NCBI GenBank assembly: GCA_015488535.1
Contig: WFNP01000028.1
Span: 1-48,401 of the forward strand
Direction: 5' to 3'
Origin: Nitratifractor sp.
Lineage (GTDB): Bacteria > Campylobacterota > Campylobacteria > Campylobacterales > Sulfurovaceae
DNA: 48,401 bases
Shown here in pieces: positions 16,740-25,706 of this stretch. The notes beneath the pieces were generated by a model. That model did not search any database, was not told where the DNA came from, and saw only the letters and a list, made by a program, of their open reading frames with translations. The position numbers and the translations under genes were made by a program. Within the stretch, counting starts at the first letter, position 1, and every line of letters starts with the position of its first letter.

Positions 16740-17537
16740 ATGCAAAACAGAGAAATAGGTAATATAAAAGCACTAAAAGATGCCTGGGCTTTTATGCAGT
16801 CAAACTGGGCTCTATCACTGGGAGCCGTATCTATACTGGTAGTTTTGGGATTTATGCAGTATATTCCTGTCATAGGTTTTGCATTTGCATTGGCTTATTC
16901 TATTTTGAGCCTCTCAATACAGATATATATAGGCAAAGCTGTATATAGCGATGACAGAGAAGATTATATGCAAAGATTGGCAAAAGATACAACTCTGGGC
17001 AATCTTTTTACAAAGCATCTCGATATTGCAGCAGGCGGATTTTTGGGATTTTTTACATTGATGCTGATTTTCTTCTTTGTTTTTGCGATAATTGTCAGCT
17101 CCTCTATGGATATGTCTGCTATGCAAAGTATTATGCAAAACGGTATGAATCAACATAGTGAAGCTGTGGTTGTAAATATGATGATAAACAATGACAAGCT
17201 CAAAGTGGGATTGGGAATATATCTGCTTGTCGTATTGACACTCAGCTACTCATTCCCTGCTGTTATGGGTAGAGTAATATTGGCAGACAGTTTCAATTCG
17301 GCTCTAAAAAGAGTATTTTTGGTATTCTCCCCTACTCTGTGGAAGAGTCTGTTTAACGGCGGTTATTTCACACTGATATTTGTCTGGACTTTGATAATAT
17401 TTTTTGTATCCATATTCGTATCACAACTTTTTATGATAATATTTTTGATACCAGTGGCTCTGATTATACTCTATCTTCTGTCACTGTATAATGCAATAAT
17501 TTATATATATTCGGTATTGCTTACAGAAGAACAATAG
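16740..17537 (+). CDS. Multi-pass membrane protein of unknown function
   Basis: A 265-aa protein with about five or six hydrophobic segments; I do not recognise a named family. The first segments are near residues 20-62, then 100-120, 158-180, and a long hydrophobic C-terminal half. A methionine-rich loop (SSSMDMSAMQSIMQNGMNQ) lies between segments. Strong ribosome binding site AAAAAGGAGAGAG; 36 bases after glyS, so probably cotranscribed with it. General layout recalls glycerophosphoryl-type or YciC-like membrane proteins with repeated helices, but that is weak. Confidence 0.8.
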   Translation: MQNREIGNIKALKDAWAFMQSNWALSLGAVSILVVLGFMQYIPVIGFAFALAYSILSLSIQIYIGKAVYSDDREDYMQRLAKDTTLGNLFTKHLDIAAGGFLGFFTLMLIFFFVFAIIVSSSMDMSAMQSIMQNGMNQHSEAVVVNMMINNDKLKVGLGIYLLVVLTLSYSFPAVMGRVILADSFNSALKRVFLVFSPTLWKSLFNGGYFTLIFVWTLIIFFVSIFVSQLFMIIFLIPVALIILYLLSLYNAIIYIYSVLLTEEQ

Positions 17538-17551
17538 TATCTTCATACTCG

Positions 17552-17572
17552 TGCCAAAATCTGCTTTTGGCA
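17552..17572. terminator. Bidirectional terminator
   Basis: TGCCAAAA (17552-17559) and TTTTGGCA (17565-17572) form a perfect stem with a 5-base loop between two convergent genes. The stem supplies A/T runs in both directions. Confidence 0.6.
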
Positions 17573-17586
17573 TGGGAGTAAAACTC

Positions 17587-18225
17587 TTAACTTTTATTTT
17601 TTATATTCTTCACATGTTTGATATGTTCTCTTTTTGTTTTAAGTGACGGTTTTAGCTGTGTAGACTCTATTTTTGATATATACCGGGCTACTTTATACTT
17701 TGGAATGATTTTTTTTCGCTTCGATTTAATATAATTAATATATTTTATACCGTGAATTACATTTTCTGGCATATCTGTTTTAAATTCACTATCACCTGTA
17801 AAGACAATTACTGAAAAGATTTTATCTGCATCTATCTCTAAAAGATTTTGAACAGTTTTTATATGTTTATAGTTTTGTCGAAGTGGATTTTGAAATTTAT
17901 ATGTTTTATCAAATATCTTTTGAGTCCAACTAGCTTGATTTTCACTACCAAAAATCCAACCTTTGTAATTCTTGGTTTCAATTACAAAAATACCATACTC
18001 TGAAACAATAATATGGTCTATTTGGGTGGTTCCATCTTTTGTAGGCAGTGTAATATCATTCAACATTTTATATTTATCTCTGTCTAATAAAAATCTGGCA
18101 CTTAACCTTACAAGTAATTCACCAATCATCCCTTTTCCGACAGGAGACCTCAAAAATATTATAAGAAACAGTATCAGAAAAATAAACCAAAAATTAGAAA
18201 GTAGCGAAAAAACTATATTAGTCAT
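17587..18225 (-). CDS. NERD-domain membrane-anchored protein
   Basis: 212 aa: an N-terminal membrane helix (about residues 4-26) followed by a nuclease-related domain. NERD motifs are GMIGELLVRLSARFLL, the strand Y..LNDITLP, GTTQIDHIIVSEYGIFVIETKNYKGWIFG (with the D and E-x-K residues of the restriction-endonuclease-like core) and a following Q. The tail is lysine-rich. NERD proteins are thought to act on nucleic acid, but few have a known role. Convergent with the preceding membrane-protein gene. Confidence 0.88.
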   Translation of the reverse strand: MTNIVFSLLSNFWFIFLILFLIIFLRSPVGKGMIGELLVRLSARFLLDRDKYKMLNDITLPTKDGTTQIDHIIVSEYGIFVIETKNYKGWIFGSENQASWTQKIFDKTYKFQNPLRQNYKHIKTVQNLLEIDADKIFSVIVFTGDSEFKTDMPENVIHGIKYINYIKSKRKKIIPKYKVARYISKIESTQLKPSLKTKREHIKHVKNIKNKS

Positions 18226-18302
18226 TGATAATCTTTAAGTATGGGATTGAATATAATATCAAATATTATTGATGAATAAGTTGAAATTACTAAGACAGAT
18301 TT

Positions 18303-19271
18303 TTACAACCATGTGCCATTTTGAAATCTATATATCAATACTACCGCACTCACAGTAAATACAAAAACAGTAATCAATAGCAAACCATATATTTTACTCT
18401 TTGAAGTATCTACATTCAACACCTTTTTACAAAGAATTGAATCAGCTGTCAAAAATACACCTCCAAACAAAGAACCCCAGATTAAATAGCCTATATAGTG
18501 ATACTCTTTTTGAAACATACAAAACGGACACTTGTGTGTAGGCAATTCATATACATAAGTGCCAAAGAAATATACTACACTATAGTATGAGATATATAAA
18601 AACAGACCTGAAAATATCAAAGCTGTTATATCCTGTTTTGTAAGAATCAAAATAGCAAGTGTGACAAATATTGAATAAAAAAGTATCAACATTGTCTTTG
18701 TATCCAAACCAAAAGGCAGAGGATTAGCTCCTTCTAATTGACCAAAAAGTGCCGAACAGCAACTCACCGGCTGATGAATATCTATATTGCCAAAGTAGGC
18801 AAAATCAAGCCATAATTCCAATGTAATCAAAACAAAAACAGCTATATATAATCCATATTTTATTTTAAAAAAAGGATAATTTTTTGCTTGTAAATCATAA
18901 TAATTTATCATAAGCCACCATGAGAGGATAAAAACAACAAAAAGTTTGACAAAAAGAAGCTCCAATCCATAACTGTTTGCACTGATTACTCCCGCTGCAC
19001 ACATAGCTCCCGGCACCAAAGTATTGAGTGAGTCTATCGTAAATACAAAATATGGTAACAGCATAAATTTCACGGCAAATACAAAAAGCAAAATGGTAAT
19101 TACTAAATATGAGCGTCTCTCCAATCGATACTGCTCATCACTGAAACTATCAAAATCCCATTTTAAAAGAATATGCAAAGATATAATAAATGCCATTATC
19201 ATAAATATATACAGTATCGATTCACCAAAGAGATAAATTTGAACCTGAGTATTTAAAAGAATGGGATTCAC
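18303..19271 (-). CDS. Cysteine-motif multi-pass membrane protein of an ABC operon
   Basis: 322 aa with about eight hydrophobic segments. Conserved-looking cysteines lie at loops: PGAMCAAG (C91), SCCS (C171, C172) and HKCPFCMFQKEYHYIGY (C248, C251). A CPFC pair next to membrane helices recalls VKOR or DsbB-type thiol chemistry, or metal/heme handling, but the whole sequence is not a recognisable member of either. Its ATG overlaps the stop of the LolD-like ATPase gene (ATGA), so it is tied to the MacB/FtsX-like transporter and may be its substrate-specific partner. Confidence 0.8.
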   Translation of the reverse strand: MNPILLNTQVQIYLFGESILYIFMIMAFIISLHILLKWDFDSFSDEQYRLERRSYLVITILLFVFAVKFMLLPYFVFTIDSLNTLVPGAMCAAGVISANSYGLELLFVKLFVVFILSWWLMINYYDLQAKNYPFFKIKYGLYIAVFVLITLELWLDFAYFGNIDIHQPVSCCSALFGQLEGANPLPFGLDTKTMLILFYSIFVTLAILILTKQDITALIFSGLFLYISYYSVVYFFGTYVYELPTHKCPFCMFQKEYHYIGYLIWGSLFGGVFLTADSILCKKVLNVDTSKSKIYGLLLITVFVFTVSAVVLIYRFQNGTWL

Positions 19272-19960
19272 TCTATACTCTCCGATTTTTCAATCTCTCC
19301 ATCACTCATATATACAACAGTATGAGAGAAATTTAAAGATTCAAATATAGAATCATGAGTAGCTATTATGATAGTTTTGCCCATATTATGAAGATTTTTT
19401 AATATATCCAAAAACTTAATAGCATTTTCTCTGTCCAAATTTGCTGTAGGCTCATCACATATTACTATTTCGGGATTTGTTACTATAGCTCTAGCTATTG
19501 TACATCTTTGCTTTTCCCCGCCAGAGAGTCTTGCTGCCAACATATCAGACTTGTGTGATATATTTGCTTTTTTCATTGCATCTTCTACCCTTTGTCCTAC
19601 TTTTTGATATCTCAAATTCATAGGCACAAGAGGGACTGATACATTATCTTTGACACTAAAATGCTCTATCAAATTGTAATGCTGAAACACCATTCCTATA
19701 TGTCTGCCTCTAAAATGAGACAAATGATTATCAGGTAACTTTGCTATCGCTTCACCCTCTACCAAAACCTTGCCCTCAGAAGGTCTGTCAAGTCCGGCTA
19801 TAATACTGAGCAGTGTGGTTTTACCACTTCCACTGACACCTTTTAAAATAAGCGTCTCTCCCCTCTCAATAGACAAATTTATCCCTTTTAATACTTCTAC
19901 CCTTTCGGCAGGAGTATTATAAAAGCGTTTTAACCCCTCTATCTCAACTATTGGACTCAC
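19268..19960 (-). CDS. LolD/MacB-type ABC transporter ATPase
   Basis: 230-aa ATPase of the MacB/LolD/FtsE class, which drives mechanotransmission rather than ordinary transport. Walker A GVSGSGKT, Q-loop MVFQHYNL, signature LSGGEKQRCTIARAI, Walker B IVICDEPTANLD and the switch ATHD are all present. It overlaps both neighbours by 4 bases (ATGA) and so is translationally coupled to the FtsX-like permease before it and the cysteine-motif membrane protein after it. Confidence 0.93.
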   Translation of the reverse strand: MSPIVEIEGLKRFYNTPAERVEVLKGINLSIERGETLILKGVSGSGKTTLLSIIAGLDRPSEGKVLVEGEAIAKLPDNHLSHFRGRHIGMVFQHYNLIEHFSVKDNVSVPLVPMNLRYQKVGQRVEDAMKKANISHKSDMLAARLSGGEKQRCTIARAIVTNPEIVICDEPTANLDRENAIKFLDILKNLHNMGKTIIIATHDSIFESLNFSHTVVYMSDGEIEKSESIE

Positions 19961-21135
19961 AGCATAGCCTCCTTTGGGTCACTGACAGCAATCTTCCATA
20001 CAGGTATCAATACCGAAGCGACAAAAGGTATGGCATACAACAAAAATATAGATGAAAGAGCCGAAAAGTCTATAACCGGTATCAATACAACATCAGGACT
20101 AAAATTACCACTGCCAAGGAATATATCTCTCAATACAGGAGCATTTGCAATATATACAAATATATATGCCAATCCTACTCCTGTAACATATGAACCTAAT
20201 ATAATCACTACTATTTCATAGAATTTCAATGTGAGTATATCTTTGATACTCCACCCCAAAGCCCTGTATATACCTATCTGTCGCTTTTGGGTAGAATAGG
20301 ATTGGGTATATCTTTGATACAGTATCAGTGAAAATGTGGCCAAAAGTATCATAAACAGAGTCAAAAAAAATCCGTTTCTGAAATTAAAAGATTCATCATA
20401 TGCAGCCAAACTCTCCTTTTTTGACACTACTCTTATATCAAAATGAAGAGATGAGAGTTTATCTTCAATAAAAACCTTTTGGGCATCATTTGGCACATTC
20501 AAAACAAAATCTGTAACATATCCCTCTTTGATACCCAATATTTTCCTGGCATCATCTATAGGCATTATTATCACATCATTTGACAACAAATCACTGTTTT
20601 TTGGCAAAGTGGCATATATATTCATCTTGATAAACTCACCATCAGCAGATAAAAAACTGTAACTATCAGTATAAAATCTCTTTTTCATCCATGATTTTAC
20701 TTTTGCTGAGACCAACATATTATGAGCATTTAGAAATTTTTTTAAATCAGTAGAACCTACAATTTTTGAGAGTGCCTTATTTGCATTGCTATCTAAAAAA
20801 TCTACACCTATTATCAAAAAAGATTTACCTTTTGGTTTGGTAAAATATCTGCCCCACACTCTAGGACTCACACTGTCAATACCCCTGATATTGACAATAT
20901 CTTTTTCCCAACTCAAAGGCACCTGTGCCAACATTCCGCCCCTTACTCTTTGCACTGTCATATCAGCTTCATTTTCCAAAGCTGTAGTAACTGTGTATTT
21001 AATGGAAGAGGATATAAAAAGGACACTTGAGAGAATAAATATCACCAATACAGACAATAAAACAGTAGCCAAGTGCCTACTGCTCTCTCCAAATACCGAA
21101 AGAGCCAAAAAGTGCAGTTTTACTCTATTTAACAT
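19957..21135 (-). CDS. FtsX/MacB-like ABC permease
   Basis: 392 aa with the MacB topology: one N-terminal membrane helix (about residues 22-44), a large periplasmic domain (about 45-255), then three C-terminal helices. RQIGIYRALGWSIKDI is the coupling element common to FtsX-family permeases. The periplasmic segment GIDSVSPRVWGRYF resembles MacB_PCD domains. Its start overlaps the end of the 88-aa protein gene by 11 bases. MacB-type transporters handle lipoproteins, peptides, heme or metals; the substrate is unknown. Confidence 0.9.
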   Translation of the reverse strand: MLNRVKLHFLALSVFGESSRHLATVLLSVLVIFILSSVLFISSSIKYTVTTALENEADMTVQRVRGGMLAQVPLSWEKDIVNIRGIDSVSPRVWGRYFTKPKGKSFLIIGVDFLDSNANKALSKIVGSTDLKKFLNAHNMLVSAKVKSWMKKRFYTDSYSFLSADGEFIKMNIYATLPKNSDLLSNDVIIMPIDDARKILGIKEGYVTDFVLNVPNDAQKVFIEDKLSSLHFDIRVVSKKESLAAYDESFNFRNGFFLTLFMILLATFSLILYQRYTQSYSTQKRQIGIYRALGWSIKDILTLKFYEIVVIILGSYVTGVGLAYIFVYIANAPVLRDIFLGSGNFSPDVVLIPVIDFSALSSIFLLYAIPFVASVLIPVWKIAVSDPKEAML

Positions 21136-21391
21136 TCATATCACCATAAACAAAAGTCAATCTATCCTGAGATGGCAGTTGGGGGGTCTCTTTGTTGATA
21201 CTACTTTCAAATCTTCTGATTCTTGGCTCAAACCATAATACAGAATATGATAATGATGAAAGAGTACTCAATTTGGTATAGTTTTGGATATCTTGTATAT
21301 ATCTGTCTCTGTCAAATTGGATATAGTGAATGAGAGGAATAATCAAAGAGATTAGAATAACAGTTATAGAAAAAAACATTGAAATTTTCAT
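21125..21391 (-). CDS. Small membrane-anchored protein
   Basis: 88 aa: a single N-terminal hydrophobic helix (residues about 3-24) and a polar, periplasmic-looking tail containing SVLWFEPRIRRFESS and ending YGDMNVK. Not recognised. It overlaps the permease gene by 11 bases and is therefore probably part of the same transporter complex. Confidence 0.72.
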   Translation of the reverse strand: MKISMFFSITVILISLIIPLIHYIQFDRDRYIQDIQNYTKLSTLSSLSYSVLWFEPRIRRFESSINKETPQLPSQDRLTFVYGDMNVK

Positions 21392-21420
21392 AAACGACCC
21401 CTTGATTATTCAATATATAA

Positions 21421-22374
21421 TTAATTTTTTATTATTTTATCCACGCATGAGCATAGCTCATTGAAAGCTTTTTTAAATTTGACTATAAGGAAAAACAGTC
21501 TAAATTTGCTACCCTCCTCCCGTGCTGTAGTCTCCAACTCTTTTGCAATATCAAAAAGATACTTAGCAGATATATTTCCAGATGCTCCTTTTACACCATG
21601 TGCCAATGATGCCAACTCATCAAAATTCATCTCTTCAAGAGCCTGTTTCATTTTGACAGCAGTATCTTTATAGTATTGGCAAAAACCTTCCAACAACTCT
21701 TTGTAAAGCTCTTCATCTCCACCCATTCTAGTAATGCCGTCATCATGGTCAATCAAAGAGATGTTTTCTATTGAGTCACAAGAAGCAGTATTTGCTTTGT
21801 TATTTTCTATCAAGGCTTTGTTCATCAAATCTTCTATTATTTCCATAGAGTAATTTAAATCACTTCTCATCTCTTTAAGCTCTTTTTTTAAAAGCTCTAC
21901 CTCTCTATCTCTTTGCTGTAGTCTTTTCTGATCCCATTTTCTATGAAAAACAAATTCACTGGCTCTATATATTACATTGTTAAATTGTGCAAGTTCAAGA
22001 GGTTTGAGCATCATATATGCTATACCAACATCTATATAATTTGCCAAAAATTCTTTTTCTGAAAAATCAGATATTGCTATAATGACCTGATTTTTATTCT
22101 CTTGGAATATTTTTTGAAATATATTCATATTCTTTTTTTGCAATGCTATATCAGTGATGATGATATCCGGATACTTTTTTGTCTCTACAAAAATCTTATG
22201 GTAATCTTGCCAACCATTCTCCAAATGGGAAGATACATAGACTTTGCTAAATAATCTTTTCAAATCCAGCATCCTGTTGATATCAAGTGCCGGTGAATCA
22301 CTGTGTATATATTGAATGGTTAATTTAGAGCTAAAAACTGATATCTTTTCTATTATGTCCATGCTGTTTCTCAC
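21421..22374 (-). CDS. Two-component signalling protein with REC-like and Hpt domains
   Basis: 317 aa. Residues about 17-135 look like a receiver domain: strand YPDIIITDIAL carries the candidate phospho-Asp, and KPLE has the conserved Lys-Pro of the fifth strand. A coiled coil (about 140-190) follows. Residues about 215-310 are a histidine phosphotransfer domain with SLAHGVKGASGNISA, where the His is the expected phosphoryl acceptor. No DNA-binding output domain is present, so it is likely a relay. The frame starts GTG at 22374; ATG at 22362 is an equally good start. It precedes the ABC genes by 29 bases on the same strand. Confidence 0.82.
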   Translation of the reverse strand: MRNSMDIIEKISVFSSKLTIQYIHSDSPALDINRMLDLKRLFSKVYVSSHLENGWQDYHKIFVETKKYPDIIITDIALQKKNMNIFQKIFQENKNQVIIAISDFSEKEFLANYIDVGIAYMMLKPLELAQFNNVIYRASEFVFHRKWDQKRLQQRDREVELLKKELKEMRSDLNYSMEIIEDLMNKALIENNKANTASCDSIENISLIDHDDGITRMGGDEELYKELLEGFCQYYKDTAVKMKQALEEMNFDELASLAHGVKGASGNISAKYLFDIAKELETTAREEGSKFRLFFLIVKFKKAFNELCSCVDKIIKN

Positions 22375-22626
22375 TTTATCAAATCTTTTAAATAGATTAT
22401 CATTTCTACAATAATTATATCTTATATTCTATTTCAAACTAATAATCTAACAAGCTTGGCAAAATAAATACTTGATTTACACCTTGCAAAGCCTCTAAGT
22501 TCCATTTTTGATTGCTCTTGAGTTAATTGCACCTCTATTTAAAATTATCATAACTTACTTAATATTCAGTTAAATATTCTCTATTATAATTAGTTTTGAT
22601 AAAATCATCATAAAAGAGGAGAAGTT
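22375..22626 (+). promoter_or_regulatory. Divergent promoter region before the SQR-like gene
   Basis: 252 AT-rich bases between divergent starts. TATAAT at 22585-22590 and AAGAGGAGAAG before the ATG serve the SQR-like gene. I find no copy of the TATCAA-N6-TTGATA palindrome here, so this unit may not belong to the ArsR regulon of its downstream neighbours. Confidence 0.5.
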
Positions 22627-23862
22627 ATGAGTAATACTAAATTAAAAAAATTAATAATTGTAGGTGCAGGTTTTGCAGGTTTGAGGGCTTTGTATCGTCT
22701 TGATGAATTTAATTATCATTTTGAAGTTACAGTAATTGATAAAAATGATTACTCCCTGGAGCGTCCTGCTTTGCCAGAGGTAGCTATGGAGAATAAGCCG
22801 GTTGAGAGTGTGCATATTACTACTCCTCCACAATTCAGGAGATATAACGCAGGATTTATTCAAGCCCAAGTAAAACGAATTGATGCAAAAGAGAATAAAA
22901 TAGTCTTAGATGATGATACCAAACTAGAGTATGATTATCTTATTTTGGCAAGTGGAGCTGTAAAAGATTATGATGCAATCAAAGGATATCAAGAGTTTGG
23001 ATACTCTGTATGTGATGACAAAGAGGCTCCCAAATTACACGAAAGATTAAAAAGCTTTGAAGGTGGAAATATCGTTACAGGAGCTGCCAAAAGTGAATTT
23101 GGTCATCGTGTAGAAGCTCCCAATTTAAAAGCTCCGTGTGAAGGTCCAATAGGTGAAGTGATGTTTATGATGGATTATCGTCTCAAAAAAGAGGGCATTA
23201 GAGATAAAAGCACTATAAATGTCTTTTCACCGTCAAAAATATTTTTTGAAGATGTTGGAGAGAGTGCCAGAGAACCGGTAGCAAAACTGATGGAAGAAAA
23301 GGGTATCAAACTCACTACAAACAAAGAGCTTGTAGAGATTACAAAAGACAAAGTAATATTTTCAGACGGTAGCTCAATGGATTGTGATTTGGCTATTATC
23401 ATACCTCCATATAAAGCTCCTTCATATATCTCAGATAGTGGTCTAGGAGATGACAAAGGTTGGGTGCCGACAGATAAAAATATGAAACATTTGGATTTTG
23501 ATAATATCTATGCAATCGGTGATATCAATGCTTTGGCTCAACCAAAACTAGGACATGTGGCTATAAATCAGGCTGATGTGGCAATATCAGCTATCGCTCG
23601 TGCTGAGGGATTGAGTGATGAAGAGGTGAAATTCAATCCGGAAGTATTTTGTATTATGAATATGGGAGGTCATGATGCGGTTTTAATCTATTCAAATGCT
23701 CTATATAATGGAGAATATGATATGGCTTGGCACTCATCTTTGGCTAAATTTATGAAACTAAGCTTTGATGAAGAGTATCACTATACACACGGACATATGC
23801 CACCAGATTACACTGTAGAGATGCTAGAAGAGATACTTCATCACTTTGGAAAAAGGAAATAA
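22627..23862 (+). CDS. SQR/NDH-2-family FAD oxidoreductase, sulfide:quinone reductase-like
   Basis: 411 aa flavoprotein. IIVGAGFAGLRAL (residues 11-22) is the FAD-binding fold, YDYLILASG the middle motif and NIYAIGDINAL (about 293-303) the second flavin motif. Cysteines at 129, 171 (PCEGP) and 342 (VFCIMNMGG) match in number and spacing the three cysteines used by sulfide:quinone oxidoreductases, whereas plain type II NADH dehydrogenases lack them. No signal peptide; SQRs are monotopic membrane enzymes. It is followed after 3 bases by a TSUP permease, a sulfur-linked family. Sub-type cannot be told; flavocytochrome c flavin subunit or another persulfide enzyme is possible. Confidence 0.8.
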   Translation: MSNTKLKKLIIVGAGFAGLRALYRLDEFNYHFEVTVIDKNDYSLERPALPEVAMENKPVESVHITTPPQFRRYNAGFIQAQVKRIDAKENKIVLDDDTKLEYDYLILASGAVKDYDAIKGYQEFGYSVCDDKEAPKLHERLKSFEGGNIVTGAAKSEFGHRVEAPNLKAPCEGPIGEVMFMMDYRLKKEGIRDKSTINVFSPSKIFFEDVGESAREPVAKLMEEKGIKLTTNKELVEITKDKVIFSDGSSMDCDLAIIIPPYKAPSYISDSGLGDDKGWVPTDKNMKHLDFDNIYAIGDINALAQPKLGHVAINQADVAISAIARAEGLSDEEVKFNPEVFCIMNMGGHDAVLIYSNALYNGEYDMAWHSSLAKFMKLSFDEEYHYTHGHMPPDYTVEMLEEILHHFGKRK

Positions 23863-23865
23863 AGT

Positions 23866-24627
23866 ATGAGTACGCCTGAATTGATACATTATGGGATATA
23901 TTTTATATTGACATTGGGATTATCAACTCTATTTGCCATGGGTGGAGTAGGCTCAGCCATAGTATTGGTGCCTACTTTTAATATGATGGGAATGCCTCTG
24001 AATTTGGCAAAAGCAATTGGGCTTTTTATCAATAGCTCATCTACAATTACAGCTTCAGTAATGAACTTTTTCCGTGGAGTGCTTGATATCCGTTTTGCTC
24101 TACCTTTGGTAATTGCTATTTTAATCGCTACACCACTGGGAGCTTGGAGCTCTCAATATGTCCCTGTTGTAGTGGTCAAATGGATTTTGGTAGCATTTTT
24201 GATTACAGCTGCCATTTTATTACTATACACCAAAAGAGAGACAAAAGTGGTATATGACAAAGCTTGGATTCTGTTTTTGATTGGCTTTGTTGTGGGAATA
24301 ATCTCTGGTATGATTGGTGTTGGCGGTGGAGCTTTGATTATGCCACTTCTTATTTTACTTGGTTTTGATGCTAAAAAAGCTGCTTATGCTGTGAGCTTTA
24401 TTATCCCTTTTTCATCTCTTGGAGCCTTTTTTACATATCTAAGTTTTGTAAATATGGATTGGGTGTTATTAGGTGTAGTTAGCGTTGCGGCTATATTGGG
24501 TGGTTATTTGGGAGATTTTATTATGCACTATCGCCTCACTCCTGCTCAAGTCAAGAAGCTTATAGCCATATTATTACTACTTTTGGCAACCAAAATGGTA
24601 ATGGGTCTGCTTAAAATTCACTTTTAA
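23866..24627 (+). CDS. TSUP (TauE/SafE) family permease
   Basis: 253-aa membrane protein of the sulfite exporter TauE/SafE family, with eight or so helices in two repeats. Repeat motifs are MGGVGSAIVLVPTFNMMGMPLNLAKAIG and GIISGMIGVGGGALIMPLLILLGFDAKKAA, the glycine-rich G-x-G-G-G signature being in the second. TSUP proteins move sulfite, thiosulfate or small sulfur-containing anions. The gene begins 3 bases after the SQR-like gene, suggesting export or import of the enzyme's sulfur product or substrate. Confidence 0.9.
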   Translation: MSTPELIHYGIYFILTLGLSTLFAMGGVGSAIVLVPTFNMMGMPLNLAKAIGLFINSSSTITASVMNFFRGVLDIRFALPLVIAILIATPLGAWSSQYVPVVVVKWILVAFLITAAILLLYTKRETKVVYDKAWILFLIGFVVGIISGMIGVGGGALIMPLLILLGFDAKKAAYAVSFIIPFSSLGAFFTYLSFVNMDWVLLGVVSVAAILGGYLGDFIMHYRLTPAQVKKLIAILLLLLATKMVMGLLKIHF

Positions 24628-24634
24628 AGGATAA

Positions 24635-24886
24635 ATGATGCTACATATTATGAAAAAAATTGCTGATTGGATAATAGAACATGAAGAGAGCGAAGCTGAA
24701 AAGTGTACTATACCTGATGAAATAGTAGATGAGTGGTTAGATACTATTAAAGAGCATAAAAAACATATGGAAGAAAATCATCATACAAACTCTCAACAGT
24801 ATGAAATGCTGGATGATTTGTATAAAAGGGTTCGCCATATCAAAAAAATCCGTCAGCAAAAATGTGATACAGACAGGCAAAGATAA
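24635..24886 (+). CDS. Small charged protein of unknown function
   Basis: 83 aa, rich in Glu, Lys and His, mostly helical, with two cysteines (C23 in EKCTIPDE, and C77 near the end). No membrane segment or known motif. It starts 7 bases after the TSUP gene (AAAGGATAA ribosome binding site, ATG 24635 or 24638) and ends the SQR-TSUP unit. Confidence 0.7.
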   Translation: MMLHIMKKIADWIIEHEESEAEKCTIPDEIVDEWLDTIKEHKKHMEENHHTNSQQYEMLDDLYKRVRHIKKIRQQKCDTDRQR

Positions 24887-24893
24887 TTAAATA

Positions 24894-24911
24894 TATCAAG
24901 ATATTTTGATA
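24894..24911. promoter_or_regulatory. ArsR-type operator, copy 1
   Basis: TATCAA-GATATT-TTGATA, an 18-bp site with perfect 6-bp arms. The right arm abuts a -10-like TACAAT (24910-24915) in front of the ccdA-thioredoxin unit. The same 18 bases recur at 28978-28995 and, in reverse complement, at 27604-27621. ArsR/SmtB repressors bind such ATATCA-type palindromes and block the promoter. Confidence 0.75.
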
Positions 24912-24943
24912 CAATATATAAAATTTTAGAAAAGGGCAATATA

Positions 24944-24982
24944 ATGCAAAACCTGTTTTTGAGCTTTTGGATTAATCCATGA
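24944..24982 (+). CDS. Possible 12-residue leader peptide
   Basis: ATG at 24944, preceded by AAAAGGGCAATATA, opens MQNLFLSFWINP and stops with TGA at 24980-24982, forming an ATGA overlap with the ccdA-like start at 24979. The ccdA-like gene has no good ribosome binding site of its own, so the peptide may exist to couple translation. It could also be the remnant of a longer N-terminal gene. Confidence 0.4.
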   Translation: MQNLFLSFWINP

Positions 24983-25686
24983 TAGAGACACTTACTATAT
25001 GGCTCGGTACTCACGGATTACTCTCCATGCTTGGAGCTTTGGGTATTGGAGTCATTACGGCGATGGCACCCTGCTCTATCATCACTCTTCCTCTTCTGGT
25101 AGGCAGTGCCGTAGCTCTGAGTAGCGATATCAAAACTCCTGCCAAAAAGAAAAAGTTTGTCATACTCTTTTCATCTCTGTTTGTATCGGGATTGGTGATA
25201 AGTTTTTCTATTTTGATGCTAATTACGGCAAAAATAGGACTGTTGCTGTCTGTCGCTCCTGTATGGGCAAATCTTTTGGCTGCGATTGCCTCTTTTGCGG
25301 TAGCTGCTTATGCTTTTGGGTGGATAGATAGCGGTATAGACAAACAAAAAATAGCACAAAGACTGCTGAAATATCGTCTTTTTGGAGCGATTATTTTAGG
25401 GCTTATATTTGGTCTGGTCAGCACTCCTTGTGCTTCTGCTCCTTTGGTAGCGATTATCACTGTAGCTGAAACAACAGGTTGGCTACATGCATATTTTTTG
25501 GTATTGAGCTTTGCTATTGGTCATGCTTCATTGCTACTTTTAGCCGGTATTTCGGTAGGATTTGCGGAAAAAATAGCCGGTAACAGATTTGCCGGAACTA
25601 TAAGCCGTGTAGTAAATAGTGCTTTTAGTTTTTTACTCTTGGCTATTGGTTTTTATTTTCTGTATCGTATATGGCAAATGCTATAA
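24979..25686 (+). CDS. CcdA/DsbD-type thiol-disulfide transmembrane protein
   Basis: 235 aa with about six helices. The two redox cysteines are in the expected CcdA places: APCSIITLPLLVGSAVALS in helix 1 and STPCASAPLVAIITVAET in helix 4. CcdA proteins carry reducing power from cytoplasmic thioredoxin across the membrane to an extracytoplasmic thioredoxin; such a protein is encoded 20 bases downstream, making a complete relay pair. It lies directly under operator copy 1, so metal- or thiol-stress induction is likely. Confidence 0.88.
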   Translation: MIETLTIWLGTHGLLSMLGALGIGVITAMAPCSIITLPLLVGSAVALSSDIKTPAKKKKFVILFSSLFVSGLVISFSILMLITAKIGLLLSVAPVWANLLAAIASFAVAAYAFGWIDSGIDKQKIAQRLLKYRLFGAIILGLIFGLVSTPCASAPLVAIITVAETTGWLHAYFLVLSFAIGHASLLLLAGISVGFAEKIAGNRFAGTISRVVNSAFSFLLLAIGFYFLYRIWQML

Positions 25687-25706
25687 AATTAATAAAAAGG
25701 ATTACA

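Noticed and set aside
20786-21238. Plus-strand 150-aa ORF
   Set aside because: Antisense to the FtsX-like permease and the 88-aa protein; no start signal and no recognisable motif.
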